The notes under the pieces are model-generated. The model did no database searches. It was not told the origin of the DNA and saw only the letters and a program-made list of their open reading frames with translations. A stretch of DNA of 64,000 bases from Streptomyces sp. R33. GTDB taxonomy: Bacteria > Actinomycetota > Actinomycetes > Streptomycetales > Streptomycetaceae. Positions 48,596 to 56,244 of this stretch are shown here, piece after piece. The stretch spans positions 6,575,501 to 6,639,500 of the forward strand of contig NZ_CP165727.1 of NCBI RefSeq assembly GCF_041200175.1, read 5' to 3'. Each line of letters begins with the position of its first letter. The stretch's first letter is position 1. Position numbers and translations under genes: made by a program.

Positions 48596-49747
48596 GTGAA
48601 CCTGGAGCTGAGCGAGGAGCAGGAGGCCGTACGCCGGCTCGCCCGCGAGTTCACCGAGCGCGAGATCGCCCCGTACGCCGCCGAGTGGGACCGTGCCGAG
48701 AGCGTGGACCGGGCCATCGTGAAGAAGCTCGGCGACCTCGGCTTCCTCGGGCTGACCGTCCCCGACGAGTACGGCGGGTCCGGCGGCGACCACCTCGCCT
48801 ACGTCCTCGTCACCGAGGAGCTCGGCCGCGGCGACTCGGCCGTGCGCGGCATCGTCTCCGTCTCCCTCGGCCTGGTCGCCAAGACCCTCGCCGCCTGGGG
48901 GAGCGAGGAGCAGAAACGCGCCTGGCTGCCCCGTCTCTGCTCCGGGGACGCGCTCGGCTGCTTCGGCCTGACCGAGCCCGGCACCGGCTCCGACGCCGGC
49001 AGCCTGACCACCCGTGCCGTGCGCGAGGGGGACGCGTACGTCATCAGCGGCAGCAAGATGTTCATCACCAACGGCACCTGGGCCGACGTGGTCCTCCTCT
49101 TCGCCCGCACCGGAGACGAGCCCGGCCACCGCGGGGTCTCCGCGTTCCTCGTCCCCACCGACACCCCCGGCCTGACCCGCCGCGAGATACACGGCAAGCT
49201 CGGCCTGCGCGGCCAGGCCACCGCCGAACTCGCCCTCGACGGCGTCCGCGTCCCCGCCTCCGCGATGGTCGGCCCCGAGGGCAAGGGCTTCTCCGTGGCG
49301 ATGTCGGCCCTCGCCAAGGGCCGGATGTCGGTCGCCGCAGGGTGCGTCGGCATCGCGCAGGCGGCGCTGGACGCGGCCGTCTCGTACGCCGCCCAGCGCG
49401 AGCAGTTCGGCAAGCCGATCGCCCACCACCAGCTGGTCCAGGAGCTCATCGCCGACATCTCGGTCGACGTGGACGCGGCCCGGCTGCTCACCTGGCGCGT
49501 CGCCGACCTCATCGACCGCGAGAAGCCCTTCGCCACCGAGTCCTCCACCGCCAAGCTCTTCGCCTCCGAGGCCGCCGTACGCGCCGCGAGCAACGCCCTC
49601 CAAGTGCACGGCGGTTACGGCTACATCGACGAGTATCCGGCGGGCAAGCTGCTGCGCGACGCCCGCGTGATGACCCTGTACGAGGGCACCAGCCAGATCC
49701 AGAAGCTGCTCATCGGCCGCGCCCGCACCGGGGTCTCCGCGTTCTGA
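48596..49747 (+). CDS. Acyl-CoA dehydrogenase
   Basis: A 383-residue flavoenzyme from GTG 48596 with GGAGG upstream. The family blocks are complete: GLTVPDEYGGSGGDHLAYV, CFGLTEPGTGSDAGSL, KMFITNGTWADVVLLFART, AQREQFGKPIAHHQLVQELIADI, LQVHGGYGYIDEYP and the catalytic TLYEGTSQIQ. It resembles short/branched-chain acyl-CoA dehydrogenases. It is divergent from, and probably repressed by, the adjacent TetR, and may work with the aldehyde dehydrogenase route on the same substrate class. Confidence 0.94.
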   Translation: MNLELSEEQEAVRRLAREFTEREIAPYAAEWDRAESVDRAIVKKLGDLGFLGLTVPDEYGGSGGDHLAYVLVTEELGRGDSAVRGIVSVSLGLVAKTLAAWGSEEQKRAWLPRLCSGDALGCFGLTEPGTGSDAGSLTTRAVREGDAYVISGSKMFITNGTWADVVLLFARTGDEPGHRGVSAFLVPTDTPGLTRREIHGKLGLRGQATAELALDGVRVPASAMVGPEGKGFSVAMSALAKGRMSVAAGCVGIAQAALDAAVSYAAQREQFGKPIAHHQLVQELIADISVDVDAARLLTWRVADLIDREKPFATESSTAKLFASEAAVRAASNALQVHGGYGYIDEYPAGKLLRDARVMTLYEGTSQIQKLLIGRARTGVSAF

Positions 49748-49806
49748 GTACGCATCTGAGTACGCGCGCGGATGTGGCCCCGGTCACGCCGCCCGATGCT
49801 GGGTCC

Positions 49807-50097
49807 ATGAACGAGACACCGGTCAAGCAGCGCAACTCGACGGCGTACTACGGCCAGGCCGTGGCGTCCTTCGGCATCGCGATCTGCGCCGTGGCCCTGG
49901 GGATCTACCACCTCCAGGTGGACGGCTGGGTCCGCGCCTTCCTCGGCATCGCCGTCCTCTACCTCACGACCTCGGCCTTCACCCTCGCCAAGGTGATCCG
50001 CGACCGCCAGGAGCTCACCCAGATCGTCAGCCGGGTCGACCAGGCCCGGATGGAGAAGATCATGGCCGACTACGACCCCTTCCAGCCGAAGGTCTGA
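49807..50097 (+). CDS. YiaA/YiaB family inner membrane protein
   Basis: A 96-residue protein. Two transmembrane helices (about residues 17-34, AVASFGIAICAVALGIYHL, and 41-61, WVRAFLGIAVLYLTTSAFTLAKV) are joined by a short loop with VDGW. A cytoplasmic helix, IRDRQELTQIVSRVDQARMEKIM, ends in DYDPFQPKV. This is the conserved YiaA/YiaB arrangement; its function is unknown. The upstream region is short, and the gene may be expressed from its own promoter after the acyl-CoA dehydrogenase. Confidence 0.87.
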   Translation: MNETPVKQRNSTAYYGQAVASFGIAICAVALGIYHLQVDGWVRAFLGIAVLYLTTSAFTLAKVIRDRQELTQIVSRVDQARMEKIMADYDPFQPKV

Positions 50098-50125
50098 GCG
50101 GCGGCGCCACGTCGCCCAAGTCCGC

Positions 50126-50139
50126 TAAGCGCTTGCTCA
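50126..50139. promoter_or_regulatory. TAAGCGCTTGCTCA operator upstream of TetR gene
   Basis: Half of an imperfect TGAGCAAGCGCTTGCTCA palindrome (13 of 18 positions), ending 48 bases before the TetR start at 50188. The identical 14-mer lies before the MaoC gene at 51316-51329. This motif type is common for TetR regulators of acyl-CoA metabolism. Confidence 0.68.
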
Positions 50140-50187
50140 CCCTCCGGTAGGGTGTTCCTTCCACAGGACGAAGAGGGTGAGCGAGCG

Positions 50188-50841
50188 ATGGACAGCGTGG
50201 AGGAGACGGCCGGCGGCTACCGGCCGTGGTCGGAGGTCACCCCCGACGCCGCACGGCGGCTGCTCGTCGCCGCCGTCGAAGCGTTCGCGGAGCGCGGGTA
50301 CCACGCCACCACCACACGTGACATCGCAGGGCGGGCCGGGATGAGCCCGGCCGCGCTCTACATCCACTACAAGACCAAGGAAGAGCTGCTCCACCGGATC
50401 AGCCGGATCGGCCACGACAAGGCGCTCGAGATCCTGGAGACCGCCGCTTCCGGCCCGGGCTCGGCCGCCGAGCGGCTCGATGCCGCCGTACGGTCCTTCG
50501 TGCTGTGGCACGCCGCGCACCACACCACCGCGCGCGTGGTCCAGTACGAGCTCGACGCCCTCGCGCCGGAGCACCGCTCCGAGATCGTGGCACTGCGCCG
50601 GCAGAGCGATGCCGCCGTACGCCGCATCCTCGCCGACGGGGTCGCGGCGGGGGAGTTCGACGTGCCGGACGTCCCCGGCACCACGCTCGCCGTCCTGTCC
50701 CTGTGCATCGACGTGGCCCGCTGGTTCAGCGCCGCCGGCCGCCGCACGCCCGACGAAGTCGGCGCGCTGTACGCCGACCTCGTCCTGCGCATGGTGGGCT
50801 CGGCCCCGGACGCTCCCGCCTCCGCAGCGCCTCAGAAGTAG
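50188..50841 (+). CDS. TetR/AcrR family transcriptional regulator
   Basis: A 217-residue regulator from ATG 50188. The helix-turn-helix is at about residues 20-66: RRLLVAAVEAFAERGYHATTTRDIAGRAGMSPAALYIHYKTKEELLHRI. The ligand domain includes FVLWHAAHHTTARVVQYELDALAPEHRSEIV, resembling regulators of fatty-acid and acyl-CoA genes. Its 3' end overlaps the convergent MaoC gene by ten bases. Identical TAAGCGCTTGCTCA sites precede both genes, which implies autoregulation and control of MaoC. Confidence 0.9.
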   Translation: MDSVEETAGGYRPWSEVTPDAARRLLVAAVEAFAERGYHATTTRDIAGRAGMSPAALYIHYKTKEELLHRISRIGHDKALEILETAASGPGSAAERLDAAVRSFVLWHAAHHTTARVVQYELDALAPEHRSEIVALRRQSDAAVRRILADGVAAGEFDVPDVPGTTLAVLSLCIDVARWFSAAGRRTPDEVGALYADLVLRMVGSAPDAPASAAPQK

Positions 50842-51293
50842 TAGCGGGACACCGATTCCGCCACGCACACCGGCTTGTCGCCGTCCTCGCGCTCGACCGT
50901 GACCGTCGCCGCGACCTGGACGCCGCCGCCCGCCTCAGTGACCTCCGTGATCACGGCGGTGGCGCGCAGCCGCGAGCCGACCGGCACCGGGGCCGGGAAA
51001 CGTACCTTGTTCGTGCCGTAGTTGATGCCCATCTTCATGCCCTCGACCCGCATGATCTGCGGCACCAGGCTCGGCAGCAGCGACAGGGTGAGGTAGCCGT
51101 GGGCGATGGTGGAGCCGAAGGGCCCGTCCGCGGCCCGCTCCGGGTCCACGTGGATCCACTGGTGGTCCCCGGTGGCATCGGCGAACAGGTCGATCCGCTT
51201 CTGGTCCACCTCCAGCCACCCGCTCGGGCCGAGCGCCTCCCCGATCCCTGCGTGCAGCTCCTCGGCGGACGTGAAGATCCTCGGCTCGGCCAT
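50832..51293 (-). CDS. MaoC family dehydratase ((R)-hydratase-like)
   Basis: A 153-residue single hot-dog protein. The hydratase-2 motif is complete: FADATGDHQWIHVDPERAADGPFGSTIAHGYLTLSL, holding the catalytic Asp and His. GINYGTNKVRFPAPVPVGSRLRA and ATVTVEREDGDKPVCVAESV follow. The family hydrates trans-2-enoyl-CoA to (R)-3-hydroxyacyl-CoA. The TAAGCGCTTGCTCA operator is 23 bases upstream, so the neighbouring TetR probably controls it. Confidence 0.93.
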   Translation of the reverse strand: MAEPRIFTSAEELHAGIGEALGPSGWLEVDQKRIDLFADATGDHQWIHVDPERAADGPFGSTIAHGYLTLSLLPSLVPQIMRVEGMKMGINYGTNKVRFPAPVPVGSRLRATAVITEVTEAGGGVQVAATVTVEREDGDKPVCVAESVSRYYF

Positions 51294-51315
51294 GCCTCTC
51301 CCTCTCCCTGGCGAA

Positions 51316-51329
51316 TAAGCGCTTGCTCA
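51316..51329. promoter_or_regulatory. TAAGCGCTTGCTCA operator upstream of MaoC gene
   Basis: Identical to the 14-mer at 50126-50139, with better symmetry here (15 of 18 positions of TGAGCAAGCGCTTGCTCA). It lies 23 bases before the MaoC start. Confidence 0.72.
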
Positions 51330-51359
51330 GCGCTGCTCAGCATGGTGGGGCCGCATGTA

Positions 51360-51385
51360 TCTGTCAACGACACGTCTGTCAACGA
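51360..51385. repeat. Direct repeat upstream of soxR
   Basis: TCTGTCAACGA occurs at 51360-51370 and again at 51375-51385, a 15-base period, just before the soxR start. It does not match the known SoxR box. It may be a promoter element or another regulator's site. Confidence 0.5.
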
Positions 51386-51415
51386 ATGTCGGCCCGGCCG
51401 ACTACCCTCGGCGTC

Positions 51416-51859
51416 GTGCCGCAGATTCCCGAGAAAATCCACGAGCTCACCGTCGGCCAGCTGTCCGCCCGCAGCGGCGCGGCCGTCTCCGCGCTGCACT
51501 TCTACGAGACCAAGGGCCTGATCAGCAGCCGTCGCACCGCCGGCAACCAGCGCCGCTACAGCCGCGACGCCCTGCGCCGCGTGGCCTTCGTACGAGCCGC
51601 CCAGCGCGTCGGCATCCCGCTCGCCGCCATCCGCGACGCACTCGCCCAGCTCCCCGAGGAGCGCACCCCCAACCGTGAGGACTGGGCCCGGCTCTCGGAG
51701 ACCTGGAGCGCCGAGCTCGACGAGCGGATCAGCCGGCTGATGCGCCTGCGCGACCACTTGACCGACTGTATCGGCTGCGGCTGTCTCTCGCTGAAGAACT
51801 GCGCCCTGTCCAACCCGGACGACAAGTTCGGCGAACAGCTCACCGGCTCCCGGCTGTAG
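51416..51859 (+). CDS. soxR: Redox-sensitive MerR-type regulator SoxR
   Basis: A 147-residue regulator from GTG 51416. The MerR helix-turn-helix (about residues 10-50: LTVGQLSARSGAAVSALHFYETKGLISSRRTAGNQRRYSRDALRR) precedes a long dimerisation helix. The [2Fe-2S] cluster motif C-x2-C-x-C-x5-C uses Cys118, 121, 123 and 129. In streptomycetes SoxR responds to redox-active antibiotics such as actinorhodin and activates detoxifying oxidoreductases and exporters. A TACCCT element seven bases before the GTG suggests leaderless translation. No SoxR box was seen nearby. Confidence 0.95.
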   Translation: MPQIPEKIHELTVGQLSARSGAAVSALHFYETKGLISSRRTAGNQRRYSRDALRRVAFVRAAQRVGIPLAAIRDALAQLPEERTPNREDWARLSETWSAELDERISRLMRLRDHLTDCIGCGCLSLKNCALSNPDDKFGEQLTGSRL

Positions 51860-52637
51860 CGGCGTTCTGCGCACCGACGGCCTCGAGGGCCGCCGCCACC
51901 AGCTCGGCATTCGAACGCGCCGGCCGTCCGTCCGGCAGGTGCAGTACGTCGCCCACGCCGGTCCGCGCGCCCGCACCGCAACGCGCGGCCAGCCGGAGCA
52001 CCGGCCAGGCGGCGGCCTCCCGCCCGAACAGCAGCAGCGGCACCGGCGGCAGCCACCGCAGCCCCGCCACCAGCGCCGGATCGGCCACGGTCAGCTCCAC
52101 CGCCAGCCGGATCCGCGCAGGGTCCCGTACCGGCCAGGCCAGGAACCGCGCGAGCGCACCCGGCTCCGCCCCCGCCCCGGCGTCCTTCCCGCCCAGCGGA
52201 ACCACCGCGTCCACCGCCACGCCCCGCGCCAGCAGGGCCTCGGCCAGTTCCTCGGCCCCCGGCTCCGCGAAATGCACCACCGCCCGGTCCGGCAGCACCG
52301 TCCACGACCGGACCCGCTCCAGCCGCCCCGCCGGATCCGGCTCCGCCCCGATGCCCGCCGGCACCGAAAGCGGTACGGAGACCCCCGCGCCCCGCACCGC
52401 CTCCAGCAGCGGCCCGACGACCCGGGGCGAGAGGCTCTCCCGGCCGCACGGGGTCCGCGGATGGACCAGCACCTCCCCGGCCCCGGCGGCGACCGCCCCC
52501 AGGGCCGACTCCACCACGTCCGGCGGGGACACGGGCACGGCGCTGCCGTCGGCGGCACTGCGCCCGCCGTTCAGCGAAACCGAAACCGACACCGGCGCCG
52601 TGACCGGCGCCGGCCCCCGCAGCCCCCGCAAGTTCAT
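51840..52637 (-). CDS. BKACE (3-keto-5-aminohexanoate cleavage enzyme) family protein, DUF849
   Basis: A 265-residue TIM-barrel-like protein from ATG 52637, overlapping the upstream gene by four bases (ATGA). Family marks are SLNGGRSAADGSAVPVSPPDVVESALGAVAAGAGEVLVHPRTPCGRESL, then PLSVPAGIGAEPDPAGRLERVRSW and the C-terminal RTGVGDVLHLPDGRPARSNAELVAAAL. BKACE enzymes cleave beta-keto acids with acetyl-CoA using a metal ion. Only one His is seen in the usual HxH metal motif, so activity is uncertain. Its 3' end overlaps soxR by 20 bases. Confidence 0.85.
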   Translation of the reverse strand: MNLRGLRGPAPVTAPVSVSVSLNGGRSAADGSAVPVSPPDVVESALGAVAAGAGEVLVHPRTPCGRESLSPRVVGPLLEAVRGAGVSVPLSVPAGIGAEPDPAGRLERVRSWTVLPDRAVVHFAEPGAEELAEALLARGVAVDAVVPLGGKDAGAGAEPGALARFLAWPVRDPARIRLAVELTVADPALVAGLRWLPPVPLLLFGREAAAWPVLRLAARCGAGARTGVGDVLHLPDGRPARSNAELVAAALEAVGAQNAATAGSR

Positions 52638-53263
52638 GCCGCCCCCGCCGCAGCCGGATCCGTGGCCGACGCCGAGTCCGCCAGCGCCGGCCTCGGCACG
52701 ACGATCCCGCAGCCCTCGCACACCGGCCCGTCCCAGGCCCACGCCCCCTCCCAGCTGCCATGCCCCGCGCGGGGCCCCCGTCTCTGCCCCGGCACGGGCG
52801 CGGGCCAGCGCAGCTCCTGCTCACCGCAGACCGGGCACCCCGTCCCCGGCTCCGACTCCAGCGCCGCGACCAGCCGCCGCAGCACCTCGCCCAGCGTCCC
52901 GTCGGGCCGCACCCCCGGATCGGCGCACCGCACCACCGCGTCCCCGCTGCCGCCCCACGCCCACTCCGGGCGGCGCAGCCCGTGGTACTTCTCCCGCCGG
53001 CGCCGCTCCGCGAACTGACGCTCGTACTCCAGCCAGACCGCCCGCGCCTCCTCCAGCTCCTCCAACGCCGCGACCAGCCGCAGCGGATCGGCCCCCCGGT
53101 CCTCGGGGGCGATCCCGTGCCGGTCGCACAGATGCCACCACGTCGCCCGGTGCCCGTACGGAGCGAACCGCTCCAGGCAGCGGCGCAGCGAATGGCGCCG
53201 CAGGGCACGGTCATTGCGTGCGTCCCGCACCTGGTACGCCAGACTTCGGAAACCCGCCATCAC
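52634..53263 (-). CDS. Conserved hypothetical protein with zinc-ribbon-like cysteines
   Basis: A 209-residue soluble protein whose family I do not recognise. The first two thirds are helical and very Arg/Glu-rich (RNDRALRRHSLRRCLERFAPYGHRATWWHLCDRHGIAPEDRG, ALEELEEARAVWLEYERQFAERRRREKYHGL). The C-terminal part has CPVCGEQEL and VCEGCGIVV about 33 residues apart, forming a four-Cys zinc ribbon. It is translationally coupled to the BKACE gene by an ATGA overlap, so the two may act together. Adjacent Met codons leave the start ambiguous by one codon. Confidence 0.75.
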   Translation of the reverse strand: MMAGFRSLAYQVRDARNDRALRRHSLRRCLERFAPYGHRATWWHLCDRHGIAPEDRGADPLRLVAALEELEEARAVWLEYERQFAERRRREKYHGLRRPEWAWGGSGDAVVRCADPGVRPDGTLGEVLRRLVAALESEPGTGCPVCGEQELRWPAPVPGQRRGPRAGHGSWEGAWAWDGPVCEGCGIVVPRPALADSASATDPAAAGAA

Positions 53264-53411
53264 ACCTTCACCTCCGTCGCGCCCACGCCCGCACCGGGGG
53301 GCGTCGTACTACGTCGAACGACGACGCACCGTGAGATGTGCCCAACATGCCCGGTCAGGTGCGGGCGCATGCGGGGGCGGTCGAGGCGTGCGGGTGGCAC
53401 ATGGCCGGAAC

Positions 53412-54785
53412 TCAGCGCCCCATGCGCCCCGCAGCAACCACGAGCCGGGCCAGCTCCTCGTGGCAGATGTCGCTGTGCGCCCCCGAGGGCGGACCACCGC
53501 GCCGCACCACGGACCCGGTGTCCACACTGACGCAACCGGCCTCCGGGACCCCCGCGCGCAAGGCCGCGCCGAGGCTGAGCCGCGGCGCGCCCGGCACCGC
53601 CTGCACCCCGTCGTGCCCGATCGCGCCCCACCGCTCGTCGAAACCGAGCAGACCGGCCGAATCCCCTGCCATCCGGGAGGCCAGCGGATAAAAGACCTTG
53701 AGGGCCGAATCGTACGCGGAGTGGCAGGCGAGCACCGGGCCGTCGACCCTGCGCTGCATCCCGCGCAGCGCACCGCCGCTGCCGTTGTCGTGGGGGAGCC
53801 GGTCGGCGAAGGCGTAGTGGGAGAAGGCCCCTTGCAGCAGGGTCGCGGATTTCACGTACCGGGCCCCGTCCGGCACCGCGCGCAGCGAGAAGGACACCAC
53901 CCGGGCTCCGAAGCTGTGGCCGATCAGATGGATCCGCAGGGCCGGGCGGTGGCCCGCCAGTTCGGCCAGCACCGGGCCGAGGCCGCGCTCGCCGACGACC
54001 CCGGCCCGCTTCTTCATCTGGTAGTACGTGGCCTGCCGCAGCAGCTCCTTGGCGCCGTTCCACAGCGCACGCAGGCCGCCTCCGACGGAGAAGCCGGGCT
54101 CGGCCGCGCCCACGGGCAGCGCGCCCGCCTCGATCAGCCCGTCGGTGAAGGCCCGGCACACCTCGAGCACGTCGTGCGTGAAGATGGCGGGCACGTCCCG
54201 CACGGCCGGGACCGCGACGGCCGTGACGGCTGCGACACCCCAGGTACCCGTCACACCCGCGTCGGAAGCCTCCGCCGGATCGGCCGCATCGACGGCAGCC
54301 ACACCGGCCAGCTCCCGTATCAGCGCGCCGAATTCGGTGAACGCGGCCGCCGACTCCGGCCGGTCCTCCAGCAGTTCGGCGACGCGGTCCAGCTCCGCCA
54401 CCCGCCCGGGCCAGAACTCCCCGAGCGCCCGCAGCGTGGCGGGGTCCAGCGCCGTCCCATGGCCCGGCTCGGCGAGTGCGGCGTGCCGATCGAAGTCCGG
54501 AATCGGCTCGTCCGAGAACCGGATCGAGGGCCATACGACACCCACGTACCCCAGCCGTACCCCCGGCCCCACCAGCCCCGGGAAGGGGGCGTAGAAGCGG
54601 TCGAAGAGCCGGGTCGAGGTCGACCGGTCGCTGTTCCAGCCGTGCGCGAAGACCAGCAGATCGGTGGCCTCCAGCGCCGCCACCGCGGCCTGCGAGCTCA
54701 GGTCCACGTCCCCGTCGGAGTCGAAGGTCAGCTCCGCGTACGGACCGACCCCGATCCCGCCGCTCGACGCCGTTGCATCCGACAT
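53412..54785 (-). CDS. Alpha/beta hydrolase-like serine hydrolase
   Basis: A 457-residue cytoplasmic protein. An early LLVFAHGWNSDRSTSTRLFDRFYAPF gives an oxyanion-type segment, and IHLIGHSFGARVVSFSLRAV provides the nucleophile Ser. CHSAYDSALKVFYPLASRMAGD and HSDICHEELARLV near the end may supply the Asp and His. A long insertion (about residues 120-265) separates the two halves. It resembles large lipase-like proteins sometimes mislabelled in streptomycetes. The substrate is unknown, and there is no signal peptide. Confidence 0.82.
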   Translation of the reverse strand: MSDATASSGGIGVGPYAELTFDSDGDVDLSSQAAVAALEATDLLVFAHGWNSDRSTSTRLFDRFYAPFPGLVGPGVRLGYVGVVWPSIRFSDEPIPDFDRHAALAEPGHGTALDPATLRALGEFWPGRVAELDRVAELLEDRPESAAAFTEFGALIRELAGVAAVDAADPAEASDAGVTGTWGVAAVTAVAVPAVRDVPAIFTHDVLEVCRAFTDGLIEAGALPVGAAEPGFSVGGGLRALWNGAKELLRQATYYQMKKRAGVVGERGLGPVLAELAGHRPALRIHLIGHSFGARVVSFSLRAVPDGARYVKSATLLQGAFSHYAFADRLPHDNGSGGALRGMQRRVDGPVLACHSAYDSALKVFYPLASRMAGDSAGLLGFDERWGAIGHDGVQAVPGAPRLSLGAALRAGVPEAGCVSVDTGSVVRRGGPPSGAHSDICHEELARLVVAAGRMGR

Positions 54786-54866
54786 GAGGTCCCCCTCCGG
54801 GCCGTCTCTCCGGTGCCGTCCAGCATCCTGCTGCCGCCCTTACCCGGCCAGACCTCTGTCGCCCAC

Positions 54867-54896
54867 GGATTCACGCGGATTCACGCGGATTCACGG
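54867..54896. repeat. Three 10-base tandem repeats at the NamZ stop codon
   Basis: GGATTCACGC, GGATTCACGC, GGATTCACGG in tandem. On the minus strand this repeats TGAATCCGCG, so the stop codon of the NamZ gene is the first of several TGA copies. Confidence 0.9.
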
Positions 54897-56159
54897 ATAC
54901 AGCAGGTACCGCCCCCGCACCGCCGCGAACCGCTCCAGCCCCACCGCCCAGTCGCCCGCGATCTCCTCGACCCCGGCCCCCGCGTCCACCATCTTCCGGA
55001 CCCGGTCCGAGCCGGTCAGCTGGTCGATCCAGTGGTCCGTGCGCCACGCGAAACCGCTCCACGCCCGCTTCGCCGTCACCAGCAGCCCGATCCCGGCCCG
55101 TACCGGATCGAAGGCCGCCCGGTCGTGCACGATCAGCCGGACCCCGCCGCACACCTTCCCGGCGTGCTTGGAGAAGGTCGGCGTGAAGTAGGCCTCCCGG
55201 AACCACACCCCGGGCAGCCCCAGCGCCTCGGCCGCCTCCGCCCACCGCCGGTCCACGCCCTCCGCGCCGACCACCTCGAAGGGCGTGGTCGTCCCGCGCC
55301 CCTCCGACAGGTTGGTGCCCTCGAACAGGCAGGTGCCGGCGTACGCGAGGGCCGTGTCCGGCGTCGGCACGTTCGGGCTCGGCGGCACCCAGGGCAGTCC
55401 GGTCGCCCCGAAGAAGGAGTCCCGCCGCCACCCGGTCATCCGTACCGTGCTCAGCCTGACAGGCTGCGCGGCCAGGAACTCCCCGTTGAACAGCAGGGCC
55501 AGCTCGGCCACCGTCATCCCGTGGGCGAGCGCGATCGGCTCCCGGCCCACGCCGCTCGCGTACGCGCGCTCCAGCACGGGCCCGGCGGCCCGCCGGCCGC
55601 CCACCGGGTTCGGCCGGTCCAGTACGACCACCGCCTTGCCGGCCAGCGCGGCCGCGCGCATGCAGTCGTACAGGGTCCAGATGTAGGTGTAGAAGCGCGC
55701 CCCGACGTCCTGGATGTCGAAGACGACGGTGTCGATCCCGGCGGCCGTGAACACGTCCGCGAGCTTCTGCCCGCTCTTGCCGTACGTGTCGTACACCGGC
55801 AGCCCGGTCGCCGGATCGCGCCCGGCCGCCTCCGAGTCGCCCGCCTGCGCCGTCCCGCGGAACCCGTGTTCCGGCCCGAACACCGCCACCAGGTCCACGC
55901 GGGCGTCCGCGTGCAGTACGTCGACCAGGTGGCGGGCGTCGGCGGTGATCCCGGTGGGGTTGGTGACCACCCCGACCCGCTGCCCGGCGAGCACCGCGTA
56001 GCCGTCCGCTGCGAGCTGTTCGAAGCCCGTGCGCACCCGGTCGGCGGCTCCGGCTGCCGGGTCCGGCGGCCGTACGGGCGCCGCGCCTGCCGCCCCGAGC
56101 GTCCCCAAGGCCCCCGTCGTCCCCGCCAGTCCCAGCAGCCCCCGTCGTGACAGCGTCAT
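54891..56159 (-). CDS. namZ: Exo-beta-N-acetylmuramidase NamZ-like (DUF1343, GH171)
   Basis: A 422-residue exported protein. The N-terminus MTLSRRGLLGLAG has a twin-Arg motif and an Ala/Gly core, so Tat export is likely. The mature domain has GFEQLAADGYAVLAGQRVGVVTNPTG, the conserved GPEHGFRG, PVYDTYG, DIQDVGARFYTYIWTL, LDRPNPVGG and EGTNLSEGRGTTTPFE, all typical of DUF1343. Bacillus subtilis NamZ releases terminal MurNAc from peptidoglycan fragments. The likely role is cell-wall recycling or turnover. The gene is divergent from the SDR gene across 85 bases. Confidence 0.92.
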   Translation of the reverse strand: MTLSRRGLLGLAGTTGALGTLGAAGAAPVRPPDPAAGAADRVRTGFEQLAADGYAVLAGQRVGVVTNPTGITADARHLVDVLHADARVDLVAVFGPEHGFRGTAQAGDSEAAGRDPATGLPVYDTYGKSGQKLADVFTAAGIDTVVFDIQDVGARFYTYIWTLYDCMRAAALAGKAVVVLDRPNPVGGRRAAGPVLERAYASGVGREPIALAHGMTVAELALLFNGEFLAAQPVRLSTVRMTGWRRDSFFGATGLPWVPPSPNVPTPDTALAYAGTCLFEGTNLSEGRGTTTPFEVVGAEGVDRRWAEAAEALGLPGVWFREAYFTPTFSKHAGKVCGGVRLIVHDRAAFDPVRAGIGLLVTAKRAWSGFAWRTDHWIDQLTGSDRVRKMVDAGAGVEEIAGDWAVGLERFAAVRGRYLLYP

Positions 56160-56194
56160 CCGGCCACGCTAGGGGCCGTGCCCCTTCCACACCG

Positions 56195-56215
56195 ACATAC
56201 CGACCGGTTAGTCTG
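56195..56215. promoter_or_regulatory. ATACCGAC-type palindrome (site 2) upstream of SDR gene
   Basis: Reads ATACCGAC-CG-GTTAGTCT (56197-56214): one perfect half and one degenerate half (five of eight positions). It lies 29 bases before the SDR start, between divergent genes. Confidence 0.65.
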
Positions 56216-56244
56216 CCCGGCATCCGGCCATGAAAGGTGATCCC

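Noticed and set aside
51294..51415. SoxR box upstream of soxR
   Set aside because: No CCTCAAGTT-like palindrome is present; only the TAAGCGCTTGCTCA site for MaoC and an unrelated direct repeat were seen.
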